A stretch of 64,000 nucleotides of DNA from Fulvimarina sp040239565. Its GTDB lineage: Bacteria > Pseudomonadota > Alphaproteobacteria > Rhizobiales > Rhizobiaceae. The stretch's first letter is position 1. Every line of letters begins with the position of its first letter. The stretch lies in contig NZ_JBEHWS010000003.1 in the NCBI RefSeq assembly GCF_040239565.1, forward strand, positions 124,001-188,000, written 5' to 3'. This document shows, in pieces, positions 36,606-44,776 of the stretch. A model generated the notes under the pieces. The model searched no databases. It saw only the letters and a list, made by a program, of their open reading frames with translations, and was not told the origin of the DNA. The translations under genes were made by a program, and so were the position numbers.

Positions 36606-37028
36606 TTATTTGACCGGAAATCCGATCACGCCGCGATGGTAAGGAAACCGCGCCCGTTGCAGCGGATCGGGCCCGGTAAAGATCAGCCGCACGCGAAAAG
36701 CCGGGGGCGCGACCGCGATGAGGAATTTCCGCACCGTCGGATCGTCCGGATAGAACATCGGCATATCGAGGTAACGGCGTTCGTGGCGCACCCAGCGCGG
36801 GATCGCCGGCAGATGCCACCGCCGCGCCAGATGCTCGCCCACCCCGCCAAGAAAGGCGTCACATCGCGGAATATCGACGAAGCCAGGGTCGTCCGCGATC
36901 ATCTCATGTTGCCGCTCGATGTCTCCGTCGGCGCCATAAAAATGGTCCAGAAACTCCCTCAGATGATGGTCCCAGTCCGGGTCCCCGCGCGTCCGCTCGG
37001 CAACGCCCTTCAGGCTGTGCGGCCGCAC
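36606..37028 (-). CDS. Unrecognised 140-aa protein coupled to a nucleotidyltransferase-like gene
   Basis: The GTG at 37028 is chosen because GGGAGG, lying in the last codons of the upstream gene, precedes it at good spacing; a longer ATG frame would overlap that gene by 130 nt. The protein is rich in Arg, Trp, His and Pro, with RRWHLPAIPRWV near the middle and LIAVAPPAFRVRLIFTGPDP near the C-terminus. I recall similar wording in uncharacterised partners of small nucleotidyltransferases. No domain name can be given. It may be one half of a toxin-antitoxin-like pair. Confidence 0.6.
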   Translation of the reverse strand: MRPHSLKGVAERTRGDPDWDHHLREFLDHFYGADGDIERQHEMIADDPGFVDIPRCDAFLGGVGEHLARRWHLPAIPRWVRHERRYLDMPMFYPDDPTVRKFLIAVAPPAFRVRLIFTGPDPLQRARFPYHRGVIGFPVK

Positions 37029-37032
37029 CGGA

Positions 37033-37581
37033 TCAGCCTCCCAGCACCTGAGAGAAGCGCGACGCAACTTCGTAGGGCGGGTCTTCGTCATGGATGCAGC
37101 GGTAGAGACCGAGCAATTCGTCTTCGCTCCGGATATCCAGATGAGCCGCCAGTCTCCGCGCATCATTCAGATCGCGATCGCCCCGATTGACACTCTTCAG
37201 CGCCACCAGCTTCAAGGCGAGCATGTAGCGCGGATTGGCGACAACGACCCGCAATCCGGGCTGCTCGCCCGGTGGGTAATTGCCGGAAAATTCGAAAAGA
37301 TCCTCGGGCTCTTCCAGCGGCGTGAACATGCCAACGGCATTGTTCAGCCAGTCGTCCTGCAAGCCCATTTGGCGGGCGACATGGGCGACTGACGGGCCGA
37401 GCTTTGCCTCTTCATGCCCTTCGCGAACCACTGCGCAAACATCCTGCGTCATCCGGCGCCAGTCGAATTGCAGTATGAGGGCACGTCCGCCGCAGACCGC
37501 AAGTTCGATGAGCAGGCCGCGCCGGGAAAGATCGCGTCCCAACAGCGTCAGCGCTTCGTTCAACCTCTCCCTGTCGAGCAT
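37033..37581 (-). CDS. Nucleotidyltransferase-like protein, DUF6036 type
   Basis: This 182-aa protein (ATG at 37581) has a minimal nucleotidyltransferase-like start: LLIELAVCGGRALILQF followed by MTQDVCAVV. The normal metal site is DxD (DVD), and here the second Asp is replaced by Cys, so activity is doubtful. The later PRYMLALKLVALKSVNRGDRDLNDARRL segment, with the KxxALxxRxxxRDxxDxxxL spacing, is typical of AbiEii/DUF6036 proteins. Four nt separate it from the 140-aa partner. Such modules are often defence or toxin-antitoxin units; that is inference here. Confidence 0.7.
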   Translation of the reverse strand: MLDRERLNEALTLLGRDLSRRGLLIELAVCGGRALILQFDWRRMTQDVCAVVREGHEEAKLGPSVAHVARQMGLQDDWLNNAVGMFTPLEEPEDLFEFSGNYPPGEQPGLRVVVANPRYMLALKLVALKSVNRGDRDLNDARRLAAHLDIRSEDELLGLYRCIHDEDPPYEVASRFSQVLGG

Positions 37582-37652
37582 GGACTTGCGGTTCCGTCTC
37601 AACCGGCGATCCGAAGCGCTGGGAAACGCATCGGTGCGGGTGCGATCGAAGC

Positions 37653-38363
37653 TTACGCGTCCGAAGCCACTCCGCCAAACCGCCCGGCGAAATCGCTCGC
37701 CTCGGCCTCGTCGCCCTCAGACCGTCGCCGCGTCTTCGACTTCACGAGGCAAGCTTCCGATCTGAGGATCGGATCGTCGTTCAAAACCTTCAGATGGTTC
37801 GCCGTCAGCGTCGAGCCGGTGGAGGTGATGTCGACAATAACATCCGCTGAGCCCGCCGCCGGCGCTCCTTCCGTTGCGCCAAGGCTCTCGACGATGCGGT
37901 AGCTCTGGATGCCGTGCAGCCGCGTGAAATGGCTCTGGGTGAGGCGCCAGTATTTCGTCGCGATCCGCAGGCGCCGGCCATGGCGCGCACGGAACGCGCC
38001 GGCGACGTCACCAAGATCGTCCATTGTCTCCACGTCCACCCAGCTCTCAGGCACCGCGACCACCACATCCGCATGGCCGAAGCCGAGGCGCGCGACGATT
38101 TCGACCGCGCTCTCGTGATCTGGGATCGATTCACGGATCAGGTCCTCGCCCGTCACGCCGAAATCGATCGCCCCGTCCCGCAGCTCCCGCGCGATCTCGG
38201 AGGCCGAGAGAAGCAGCACTTCCAGCCCGTCGAAGCCGGTGACACTCGTGCGATAGGACCGCTCGTTGGCTGCCGGCTCCACGGTGATGCCCGCGCCGGC
38301 CAGCGTCTCGATCGTCTTGTCCTTGAGGCGGCCCTTGGAAGGAATTCCGAGCGTGATCGTCAT
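37653..38363 (-). CDS. hisG: ATP phosphoribosyltransferase, short form
   Basis: Catalyses the first step of histidine synthesis (ATP + PRPP to phosphoribosyl-ATP). The 236-aa length marks the short form, which needs HisZ as regulatory partner. It begins LGIPSKGRLKD and has the PRPP-binding stretch VDITSTGSTL near 177-186. Its ATG overlaps the hisZ stop by 4 nt, and hisZ overlaps hisS in the same way, so the three are co-translated. Feedback inhibition by histidine through HisZ is expected. Confidence 0.95.
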   Translation of the reverse strand: MTITLGIPSKGRLKDKTIETLAGAGITVEPAANERSYRTSVTGFDGLEVLLLSASEIARELRDGAIDFGVTGEDLIRESIPDHESAVEIVARLGFGHADVVVAVPESWVDVETMDDLGDVAGAFRARHGRRLRIATKYWRLTQSHFTRLHGIQSYRIVESLGATEGAPAAGSADVIVDITSTGSTLTANHLKVLNDDPILRSEACLVKSKTRRRSEGDEAEASDFAGRFGGVASDA

Positions 38364-39508
38364 GCCGCCGCTCCCTCGTTCACAGCGCGAACATGCTCTT
38401 CCAGCCGGGCGAGCCAGAGCGAGAAGCCGACGGCCGGTATCCGCTCCTCGGCCCCGAGCAGCGTCATCAGCCGGTCGTACCGCCCGCCGCCGGCCAGCGT
38501 CACGCCGCCGGTCTTCGGCCGCACCTCGAAGACCATGCCGGTGTAATAGTCGATCGGCCGCCCGAACGCCGCCCGATAGGTGATGGTCGACAATTCCACG
38601 CCTGCCGCCTGCAGCGCAAGATTGCGCGTCTCGAAGAAGCCGATCGCCCGATCGAGCACCAGCCCTGCCCCTTCGGCAAGCGCACGCACTGCCGCGCCCG
38701 CCTCGGCCAGCGGGCAGTCGATCGCGAGAAACCGCTTCAAAAGGTCGATCGAGGCAAGGCTCAGCCGACCTTCCGCTGTCGCCACCTTCTCGATCAGGCG
38801 CTGGGCGACCTCCTGCGGCGTGCGGCCGGAATGGGGCGGCAGGCCCGCCTCCTCCATGCGCTCGCGGATCGCGCGGATCAGCGCGCCCTCCTCTCGCTCG
38901 CGGGCAAGCTCCAGCAGCGCATCAGGCACGTTTTCGAGCGAAGCCGAACCCGGATTGGCGAGCGCTTCCATCACATGGCCGAGCTGCTGGTCCTCGCCGA
39001 AGGTGCGGATCAACCGGCGCTGCCAGCCGTCCGGCAGGCCGAGCGCCGAGAGAAACGCCTCGAACAGCCCCTGATCGCCAAGCACGACATCCACGCTGTC
39101 GAGCCCAACGCCGAGCGTCTCGCAGGAGGCAAGCGCATCGGCCAACGCCCGCGCATCGGCCGTCGCAAGATTCGGCTCACCCAGATCCTCGATGCCCGCC
39201 TGCTCAAGTTCGCGCGGCCCCTCGTCCTCGCGCGGTTGGCGGAAGACGAGGCCACGATAGGAATAGCGGCAGGGCAGCGGCTCGCGCCGCTCGATATGGT
39301 GCAGGCAGACGGGGATCGTGAAATCCGGCCTGAGGCACAAATTGATGCCCGCCTCGCCGCGCGTCAGGTAGATGCGCCGGCGCAGCGCCTCTCCCGCCGT
39401 GTCGAGATAGGGCTCGGCCGGCTGGAGCAGGTCCATGGTGATGGCGCTTGCCCCGCGCGTCTGAAACAGCGCGGCCAGCGCCTCGGCCGATGGGCTCGCG
39501 GAATTCAT
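38360..39508 (-). CDS. hisZ: ATP phosphoribosyltransferase regulatory subunit
   Basis: This 382-aa HisS-like protein lacks tRNA-charging ability and forms a complex with short-form HisG. It has class-II synthetase-like segments (LRPDFTIPVCLHHIER near the motif 2 position, GGRYDRLMTLLG near the C-terminus). The family includes the histidine-binding site that mediates feedback inhibition. It lies between hisS and hisG, overlapping both by 4 nt, the standard Hyphomicrobiales layout. Confidence 0.94.
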   Translation of the reverse strand: MNSASPSAEALAALFQTRGASAITMDLLQPAEPYLDTAGEALRRRIYLTRGEAGINLCLRPDFTIPVCLHHIERREPLPCRYSYRGLVFRQPREDEGPRELEQAGIEDLGEPNLATADARALADALASCETLGVGLDSVDVVLGDQGLFEAFLSALGLPDGWQRRLIRTFGEDQQLGHVMEALANPGSASLENVPDALLELAREREEGALIRAIRERMEEAGLPPHSGRTPQEVAQRLIEKVATAEGRLSLASIDLLKRFLAIDCPLAEAGAAVRALAEGAGLVLDRAIGFFETRNLALQAAGVELSTITYRAAFGRPIDYYTGMVFEVRPKTGGVTLAGGGRYDRLMTLLGAEERIPAVGFSLWLARLEEHVRAVNEGAAA

Positions 39509-41124
39509 GCCGAGCGGCTCTTCCGCTGCCGATCGAGGATCGCCGTCACGGCAGCAACCAGCTCACTCTCGTCCACCATCTCCTGCCCGGCCCGCGCTTC
39601 GCGCCATTCGGTGTTGTCGGTGATCTCCGCCGACATCTCCTTGCCGAGGGCCAGATCCTTCACCTGCACCTTGCCTGCCGCCTTCTCGTCCGCACCTTGA
39701 ATGACGACGCAAGGCGAATTGCGGCGATCGGCATATTGCAGCTGATTGCCGAACTTCTTGGGGTTGCCCTGGAAGACCTCCACCGGCACCAACGGTTTCG
39801 ACGGATCGGCATTGAGCGCGGCACGAAGCGTCGTCGCCATCGCCTGATAATCGGCCATCCGGTCGCGATCCATGACCGTGACGACGACGGGGCCGGTGCG
39901 CTCGGCGGTTTCAAGCCGGCCGAGATTCTTGAGCGCCGTCATCAGCCGCGAGACGCCGATGGAAAAGCCCGTCGCCGGCACCGGCTGGCTCATGAAACGC
40001 GAAACGAGCCCGTCATAGCGTCCACCACCGCCCACCGAGCCGAACTGAACCTTCTGGCCCTTTTCGTTGACGACATCGAAGAGGAGCTCGGCTTCGAAGA
40101 CCGGGCCGGTATAGTATTCGAGGCCTCGGACGACGGAGGGGTCAATTGTAATTCTGCGAGGACCATATCCAGCAGAATCAAGATAATTTGCAATTAATTC
40201 TAGTTCGGACACTCCTTCCAAGCCGACCATAGAAGATTGGAGATCACTTTTGATAGCAGATGCCGTTGCACGATTTGAATTATAGAAAACTTCCGTGTTT
40301 ACAATCTGCTTTACGCCATCAGCTTTCTCTGCGGATGATGCGTCGACTTCCTTCTTGAGCCACATGGTTACAGACTCAGGAGCTATGTATTTTTCAACAA
40401 TTCGGATTTGATTTTCAGAAAGGCCGACACCTTCAGTGTGATCGCCACTTTCATCAGTTCGACCCTGGCCAAGTAATAGCCGTACGCCGTCTATGCCGAT
40501 CCGATCCCTCTTATCGAGGGCTCGCAAAACCATGAGTCTTCGATTGTAGCTTTCTGCACCCGATAGACCGGCCACCTCCAGCACCCCATCGAGAACCTTC
40601 CGGTTGTTCACCCGAATCACATACTGGCCGCGATCGATACCCAACGCCTCCATCGTGTCGGCCATCATCATCGCCATCTCGGCATCGGCCGAAACGTTCG
40701 GCGCGCCGACGATATCGGCGTCGAACTGCATGAACTGGCGGAAGCGCCCCGGCCCCGGCTTCTCGTTGCGGAACACATAGCCCGCCCGATAGCTGCGATA
40801 GGGTTTCGGCAGGCTCTCGTAATTCTCGGCGACGAAGCGGGCGAGCGGCGCGGTCAAATCGTAGCGCAGGCTCATCCACTGCTCGTCGTCGTCCTGCAGC
40901 GAGAAGACGCCCTCGTTCGGCCGGTCGCTGTCGGGCAGGAACTTGCCGAGCGCATCGGTAAACTCGAAGACCGGCGTCTCGACGGGCTCGAACCCATAGG
41001 ACTCGTAGACCCGGCGAATGGTCGCCAGCATCCTCTCCTGCGCCCGCAAATCCTGCGCCTCGCGATCGACAAAGCCGCGCGGCAGACGTGGGCTTACACG
41101 CTTCGGCTTCTTGTCCTTGGCCAT
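39505..41124 (-). CDS. hisS: Histidyl-tRNA synthetase
   Basis: This class II aminoacyl-tRNA synthetase charges tRNA-His. From the ATG at 41124 it has 539 aa, somewhat longer than the roughly 500 aa I expect in relatives. Motif 2 region SLRYDLTAP, GYVFRNEKPGPGRFRQFMQ and the His-binding GLEYYTGPVFEAE plus SVGGGGRYDGLV are present. Residues about 193-329 are encoded by a block of unusually low GC (about 45% by hand count) and include an apparent extra 30 residues near 255-290. The reading frame is intact throughout. It leads hisS-hisZ-hisG. Confidence 0.95.
   Translation of the reverse strand: MAKDKKPKRVSPRLPRGFVDREAQDLRAQERMLATIRRVYESYGFEPVETPVFEFTDALGKFLPDSDRPNEGVFSLQDDDEQWMSLRYDLTAPLARFVAENYESLPKPYRSYRAGYVFRNEKPGPGRFRQFMQFDADIVGAPNVSADAEMAMMMADTMEALGIDRGQYVIRVNNRKVLDGVLEVAGLSGAESYNRRLMVLRALDKRDRIGIDGVRLLLGQGRTDESGDHTEGVGLSENQIRIVEKYIAPESVTMWLKKEVDASSAEKADGVKQIVNTEVFYNSNRATASAIKSDLQSSMVGLEGVSELELIANYLDSAGYGPRRITIDPSVVRGLEYYTGPVFEAELLFDVVNEKGQKVQFGSVGGGGRYDGLVSRFMSQPVPATGFSIGVSRLMTALKNLGRLETAERTGPVVVTVMDRDRMADYQAMATTLRAALNADPSKPLVPVEVFQGNPKKFGNQLQYADRRNSPCVVIQGADEKAAGKVQVKDLALGKEMSAEITDNTEWREARAGQEMVDESELVAAVTAILDRQRKSRSA
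40141..40560 (-). other. Low-GC mosaic block inside hisS
   Basis: Hand-counted GC of this 420-bp block is about 45%, falling to 35% at 40141-40200, while flanks on both sides look like the rest of the gene (over 60%). Codon use shifts to A/T-ending codons within one intact frame. This suggests a recombined segment from another source, or a variable domain under different selection. Confidence 0.65.
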
Positions 41125-41264
41125 TCTCGCGAGGGTCCTGTCTGGTGTTCTTGAGTTCCACTTGCACGCAATGGCGCGCATATGTGCGACACGCACATGC
41201 CCGGTCGCTCTACCGGATGCATTTCTGAGGGACAAGGCAAGAGAGCGCATGTCTGAGCTCTCTC

Positions 41265-41296
41265 GTCATCCCGGTCTCCGAACCGGGATCCAATCC
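41265..41296 (+). repeat. ATCCCGG palindromic element, copy A
   Basis: GTCATCCCGGTCTCCGAACC and following bases form a small palindrome (CCCGGT...ACCGGG). Copy B at 41358-41389 is its reverse complement with few changes. Copy C lies at 42114-42141. Confidence 0.7.
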
Positions 41297-41357
41297 AGAG
41301 GCCGTTCCTCCCTCATGAAGGTGGAGATGGCGCCACCAAATTTACCGAAAGTTTAGA

Positions 41358-41389
41358 GGAATGGACCCCGGCTCGGAGGCCGGGGTGAC
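41358..41389 (-). repeat. ATCCCGG palindromic element, copy B
   Basis: This is an inverted copy of element A, 61 bp away. Together they could form a roughly 125-bp stem-loop unit. Bases 41380-41405 that follow are repeated at 42132-42157. Confidence 0.7.
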
Positions 41390-41405
41390 GAAGGAGGAGA
41401 GTGCG
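41380..41405 (+). repeat. 26-bp direct repeat flanking BrnTA, left copy
   Basis: The sequence starting CCGGGGTGACGAAGGAGGA recurs at 42132-42157 with one mismatch in 26. The two copies bracket the BrnTA genes. Confidence 0.65.
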
Positions 41406-41473
41406 CGGCTCCTGTTACGAGCCACGAAGAACGCTAGTTGCCAAGATGAAGTCCCCCGCCGTATTCGGTCAAT

Positions 41474-41734
41474 TCACCGTTCCAGACCGGCTGCCTTTCG
41501 GAGAGTCTCGTCGATACGCGACTGCCAGCCCGGACCGCCGGCCTTGAAGTGATCGAGCACATCCGGGCTGAGCCGGATCGAGACCGGCACTTTCGTTGCC
41601 GCCTTCTGCGGCCCCCGCGTCCTCGGGAAAGCCGCGCGGATGCGCTCCGGGAGTTCACTCGCCGGGCGCGCATTGGCAAAGTCGTCTTCGGTCCATTCCG
41701 GGTTCTCGGAATCAATCAGTGACGGGCGGGACAT
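41474..41734 (-). CDS. brnA: BrnA family antitoxin
   Basis: This 86-aa protein has the ribbon-helix-helix-like C-terminus VPVSIRLSPDVLDHFKAGGPGWQ followed by RIDETLRKA, as in BrnA antitoxins, which bind the BrnT toxin and the module's own promoter. The N-terminal part (NPEWTEDDFANARPASELP) also matches the family. It overlaps brnT by 23 nt, toxin gene first, the usual BrnTA order. Confidence 0.9.
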   Translation of the reverse strand: MSRPSLIDSENPEWTEDDFANARPASELPERIRAAFPRTRGPQKAATKVPVSIRLSPDVLDHFKAGGPGWQSRIDETLRKAAGLER

Positions 41735-41981
41735 AACGCTTCATCTCCTTCTGATGCGCCCGGCGAAGACTGATCGCACGGAGGATGCCGTCTCGCTCGG
41801 TGAAAGCGAGACTATGAGCCTCGCCATCCAGCAAACCCCAAGCCCGATAGCGGGTTTCGCCGTAATCTTTGCTATCGTCCTCGACGAAGGCGAGGATTTC
41901 GAAATCCCTCGCACGAGCGAGCGAAACACCGTGCTTCTCGATGTTCGTCTCGTCTTTCTCCGGATCGAACTCGATCTGCAT
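41712..41981 (-). CDS. brnT: BrnT family ribonuclease toxin
   Basis: This 89-aa protein begins IEFDPEKDETNIEKHGVSL, the signature of BrnT, a RelE-fold ribonuclease that blocks translation. The end IRAISLRRAHQKEMKRY carries the conserved basic and His/Glu residues. It precedes and overlaps brnA. In Brucella the operon is stress-induced and autoregulated; the same is inferred here. A GTATATAC palindrome lies about 45 bp upstream. Confidence 0.9.
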   Translation of the reverse strand: MQIEFDPEKDETNIEKHGVSLARARDFEILAFVEDDSKDYGETRYRAWGLLDGEAHSLAFTERDGILRAISLRRAHQKEMKRYVPPVTD

Positions 41982-42024
41982 ATTGATTGAGCTAGGCCTT
42001 CATTCAGGCGGTGTCAATTAAATT

Positions 42025-42032
42025 GTATATAC
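42025..42032. promoter_or_regulatory. Palindrome in the BrnTA promoter region
   Basis: GTATATAC in an AT-rich stretch 44 bp upstream of the brnT start. It could be the BrnA operator or overlap the -10 region. An 8-bp dyad is weak evidence. Confidence 0.3.
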
Positions 42033-42113
42033 GAAAAGAGGTGCACGTTTCGAAAAAGAGTTTCTGCCGCTTCGTCCTAAACTTTCGGCTAGAAGCACAA
42101 TGCTCTCGGCATC

Positions 42114-42141
42114 GTCATCCCGGCCTCCGAGCCGGGGTGAC
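42114..42141. repeat. ATCCCGG palindromic element, copy C
   Basis: A compact hairpin: GTCATCCCGGC pairs with GCCGGGGTGAC around a 6-nt loop. It reads like the outer arms of A and B joined directly, and continues into the right copy of the 26-bp direct repeat (42132-42157). Confidence 0.7.
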
Positions 42142-42157
42142 GAAGGAGGATAGTGCG
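42132..42157 (+). repeat. 26-bp direct repeat flanking BrnTA, right copy
   Basis: Matches 41380-41405 at 25 of 26 positions, same orientation. Overlaps palindromic element C. Confidence 0.65.
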
Positions 42158-42221
42158 GGGCACATCCCGCTGAATGCTTGGCAGGGTGGCCGCGCATGAC
42201 GAGAGACCGTGACCGAGGCGC

Positions 42222-43235
42222 TCAAGCCGCCTGCCGAACCCCACCAATCGCCTGCATGGCCTCGGCGGCAATCCGATGGCTCTCTTTCCTCTTACCGTGA
42301 TCGTGAATCTGGCTCGCGAAGATGATCTCGTCGGGCTGGTAGCGCTCCATCCAGCCTTCGATCGCCGCCCGCACGCTGGCCGGCGAGCCGACCGCCGAGA
42401 CCCGCAGAGCCTCGTCGACGCCAGCCTTGATCGCCGGATGGGCGGTCTCGCCGAAATCCTCCACCGGGCGCGGCAGCTTGCCGGGATTGCCGGTGCGCAG
42501 GTTCGCGAAGGCCTGCTGCATCGAGCTTTTGAGGAAATGCCCCTCATCATCCGTCTCCGCGCCGAAGACGTTTGCGGCGAGGATGAAGTGAGGCTCGGGA
42601 TGAGGCTCGGACGGGCGATAGGTCTCGCGATAGGTCTTCGCCGCCTCGGCGAGAGCGCCCGGCGCGAAGTGGGAGGCGAAGGCGTAGGGCAGACCGAGAT
42701 AGGCCGCGAGCTGCGCGCCATAAAGGCTCGAGCCGAGAATGAAGATCGGCACCTCGGTGCCCTCGCCCGGCACGGCGCGCACCTTGCCCTGCGCATCGTC
42801 GTCCTTGGCGAAATAGCCCATCAGCTCGACGACGTCCTGCGGGAAGTTGTCGGTCCCGTTCATCGTGCGACGGAGCGCCATCGCCGTCTTCTGGTCCGTG
42901 CCCGGCGCGCGGCCGAGGCCGAGATCGACGCGTCCCGGATAGAGCGTTGCCAGCGTGCCGAAGGCTTCCGCCACCATCAGCGGCGAATGGTTCGGCAGCA
43001 TGATGCCGCCCGAGCCGATACGAATCGTCTTCGTGTTCGCGCCCACATGCCCAAGGGCGACCGCCGTCGCGGCACTCGCGATCCCCACCATGTTGTGGTG
43101 CTCTGCCATCCAGAAGCGGGTATAGCCCAGCGCCTCGGCATGGGCCGCAAGATCGGCGGAATTGGCGAGCGCGTCACGCGCGTCAAAGCCTTCGGGAATC
43201 GGCGAAAGATCGAGAACGGAATAGGGAAGCGTCAT
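42222..43235 (-). CDS. LLM class flavin-dependent oxidoreductase
   Basis: This luciferase-like monooxygenase has 337 aa from the ATG at 43235 (GAGG 8 nt upstream). It opens YSVLDLSPIPEG and has the segments FWMAEHHNM and RIGSGGIMLPNHSPLMVAE, which line the FMN/F420 pocket, then RVDLGLGRAPGTDQ. These match the MsnO8-like group of flavin-dependent oxidoreductases. The substrate is unknown. It is divergent from rph, a position often held by hrcA in relatives. Confidence 0.9.
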   Translation of the reverse strand: MTLPYSVLDLSPIPEGFDARDALANSADLAAHAEALGYTRFWMAEHHNMVGIASAATAVALGHVGANTKTIRIGSGGIMLPNHSPLMVAEAFGTLATLYPGRVDLGLGRAPGTDQKTAMALRRTMNGTDNFPQDVVELMGYFAKDDDAQGKVRAVPGEGTEVPIFILGSSLYGAQLAAYLGLPYAFASHFAPGALAEAAKTYRETYRPSEPHPEPHFILAANVFGAETDDEGHFLKSSMQQAFANLRTGNPGKLPRPVEDFGETAHPAIKAGVDEALRVSAVGSPASVRAAIEGWMERYQPDEIIFASQIHDHGKRKESHRIAAEAMQAIGGVRQAA

Positions 43236-43386
43236 CGGGCGTGCCTCAATTGGCTCATCTGTCATGTCGTGACAGCGATATGGGCGCGCGCCGTGCGATC
43301 CGAAAGAGATGCGCGCCTTCCCTCCGCCCTCCTTCCCCGTTAGAAGCCCGCAACGATCCGTTAACCATTCACACTCGGGAGCCAAC

Positions 43387-44109
43387 ATGCGCCCATCCAA
43401 ACGCCCCGCCGACGCCATGCGCGAGGTCTCGCTGACCACCGGCGTCAACCGCCATGCGGAAGGCTCATGCCTCGTCAAGTTCGGCGAGACGCATGTCCTC
43501 TGCACGGCCAGCCTCGAAGAGCGCATTCCGCCCTGGCTCAAGAATTCAGGCAAGGGCTGGGTGACGGCCGAATACGGCATGCTGCCCCGCGCCACCGGCG
43601 ACCGCATGCGCCGCGAGGCGTCAGCCGGCAAGCAGGGCGGGCGCACGGTTGAAATCCAGCGCCTCATCGGCCGCTCGCTGCGCGCCGTCGTCGATCTCGG
43701 CGCGCTCGGCGAACGCCAGATCACGGTGGACTGCGACGTCATCCAGGCCGATGGCGGCACCCGCACCGCATCCATCACCGGCGGCTTCGTGGCGCTTGCC
43801 GAATGCCTGAAATGGATGGAAACGCGCGGCATGTGCCAGCGCAAGGATGTGCTGAAAGGCCATGTCGCCGCGGTCTCCTGCGGCATCTACAAGAACGAGC
43901 CGGTGCTCGACCTCGACTACCCCGAGGACTCCGTCGCCGAGACCGATGCGAACTTCGTGATGACGGGCGCAGGCGGGATCGTCGAAATCCAGGGCACCGC
44001 CGAAGGCGCACCCTTCTCGGAAGACGAGTTCATGCAGCTCATGGCGCTGGCCCGAAAGGGCATCGGCGAGCTGGTCGAGGCGCAGACCAAGGCACTGGGA
44101 GACGCGTAA
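43387..44109 (+). CDS. rph: Ribonuclease PH
   Basis: This 240-aa phosphorolytic 3'-exonuclease trims tRNA precursors. It begins MRPSKRPADAMREVSLTTGV, the standard start, after a longer spurious frame. It contains GRTVEIQRLIGRSLRAVVDL and TVDCDVIQADGGTRTASITG, the phosphate/active-site region. It is followed at 4 nt by rdgB and then hemW, a conserved alphaproteobacterial row. Confidence 0.96.
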   Translation: MRPSKRPADAMREVSLTTGVNRHAEGSCLVKFGETHVLCTASLEERIPPWLKNSGKGWVTAEYGMLPRATGDRMRREASAGKQGGRTVEIQRLIGRSLRAVVDLGALGERQITVDCDVIQADGGTRTASITGGFVALAECLKWMETRGMCQRKDVLKGHVAAVSCGIYKNEPVLDLDYPEDSVAETDANFVMTGAGGIVEIQGTAEGAPFSEDEFMQLMALARKGIGELVEAQTKALGDA

Positions 44110-44113
44110 GGCC

Positions 44114-44758
44114 ATGCCCCTCCTCAAACCCGAAGACGGCCCCCTCCTCGTCGCCAGCCACAATCGCGGCAAGATCTGGGAAATCCGCGAGCTGATGGAG
44201 CCCTTCGGCTTCGAGGTCACCTCCGCCAAGGAGAAGAACCTCGAAGATCCCGAGGAGACCGGCACCACCTACGAGGCGAATGCCGAGATCAAGGCGCTCG
44301 CCTCCCACAAGGCCACCGGCCTTGCCTGCCTGTCGGACGATTCCGGTATCTCGATCGACGCGCTGAACGGCGATCCCGGCATCTACTCGGCCCGCTGGGC
44401 GGGACCGGACCGCGACTTCGACATGGCGATGCGAAACGTGGAGGAAAAGTTGCAGGCGGCCGGCGCGACCACACCCGACAAGCGCCGCGCCACCTTCGTC
44501 GCGGTCCTCTGCCTCGCCATGCCCTCCGGCGAGACGCATCTTTATCGCGGCGAGGTTCACGGCCAGATCGTCTGGCCACCGCGCGGCGATCTCGGCTTCG
44601 GCTACGACCCGATCTTCCTGCCAGACGGCCTCGAAAAGACCTTCGGCGAGATGATGTCGGCCGAAAAACACGCCTGGAAGCCCGGCCAGCCGGACGCCCT
44701 CTCCCACCGCGCCCGAGCCTTCCAGAAATTCGCCCGCGAAGCCCTCGGGACAGATTGA
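44114..44758 (+). CDS. rdgB: Non-canonical purine NTP pyrophosphatase (RdgB/HAM1)
   Basis: This 214-aa enzyme hydrolyses dITP, XTP and similar nucleotides to keep them out of DNA and RNA. It has the family start VASHNRGKIWEIRELM, the segment TYEANAEIKA, the catalytic SDDSGISIDAL, and GFGYDPIFLPDG near the C-terminus. It sits 4 nt after rph and 18 nt before hemW, so the three are probably one transcript. Confidence 0.95.
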   Translation: MPLLKPEDGPLLVASHNRGKIWEIRELMEPFGFEVTSAKEKNLEDPEETGTTYEANAEIKALASHKATGLACLSDDSGISIDALNGDPGIYSARWAGPDRDFDMAMRNVEEKLQAAGATTPDKRRATFVAVLCLAMPSGETHLYRGEVHGQIVWPPRGDLGFGYDPIFLPDGLEKTFGEMMSAEKHAWKPGQPDALSHRARAFQKFAREALGTD

Positions 44759-44776
44759 GCGGATAGTTTCAGGCCG

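Larger units (their letters stand above)
41125..41473. other. Gene-free gap holding inverted palindromic repeats
   Basis: The 349 bp between hisS and brnA has no supported gene. It contains the paired ATCCCGG repeats at 41265-41296 and 41358-41389. The hisS promoter should lie just upstream of 41124. Confidence 0.5.

Noticed and set aside
36606..37166. Longer ATG version of the 140-aa partner gene
   Set aside because: It would overlap the nucleotidyltransferase-like gene by more than 130 nt; the GTG at 37028 has a proper ribosome site.
38393..39700. 435-codon plus-strand frame over hisZ
   Set aside because: Shadow of hisZ/hisS; the minus-strand genes overlap by 4 nt as expected and carry the real motifs.
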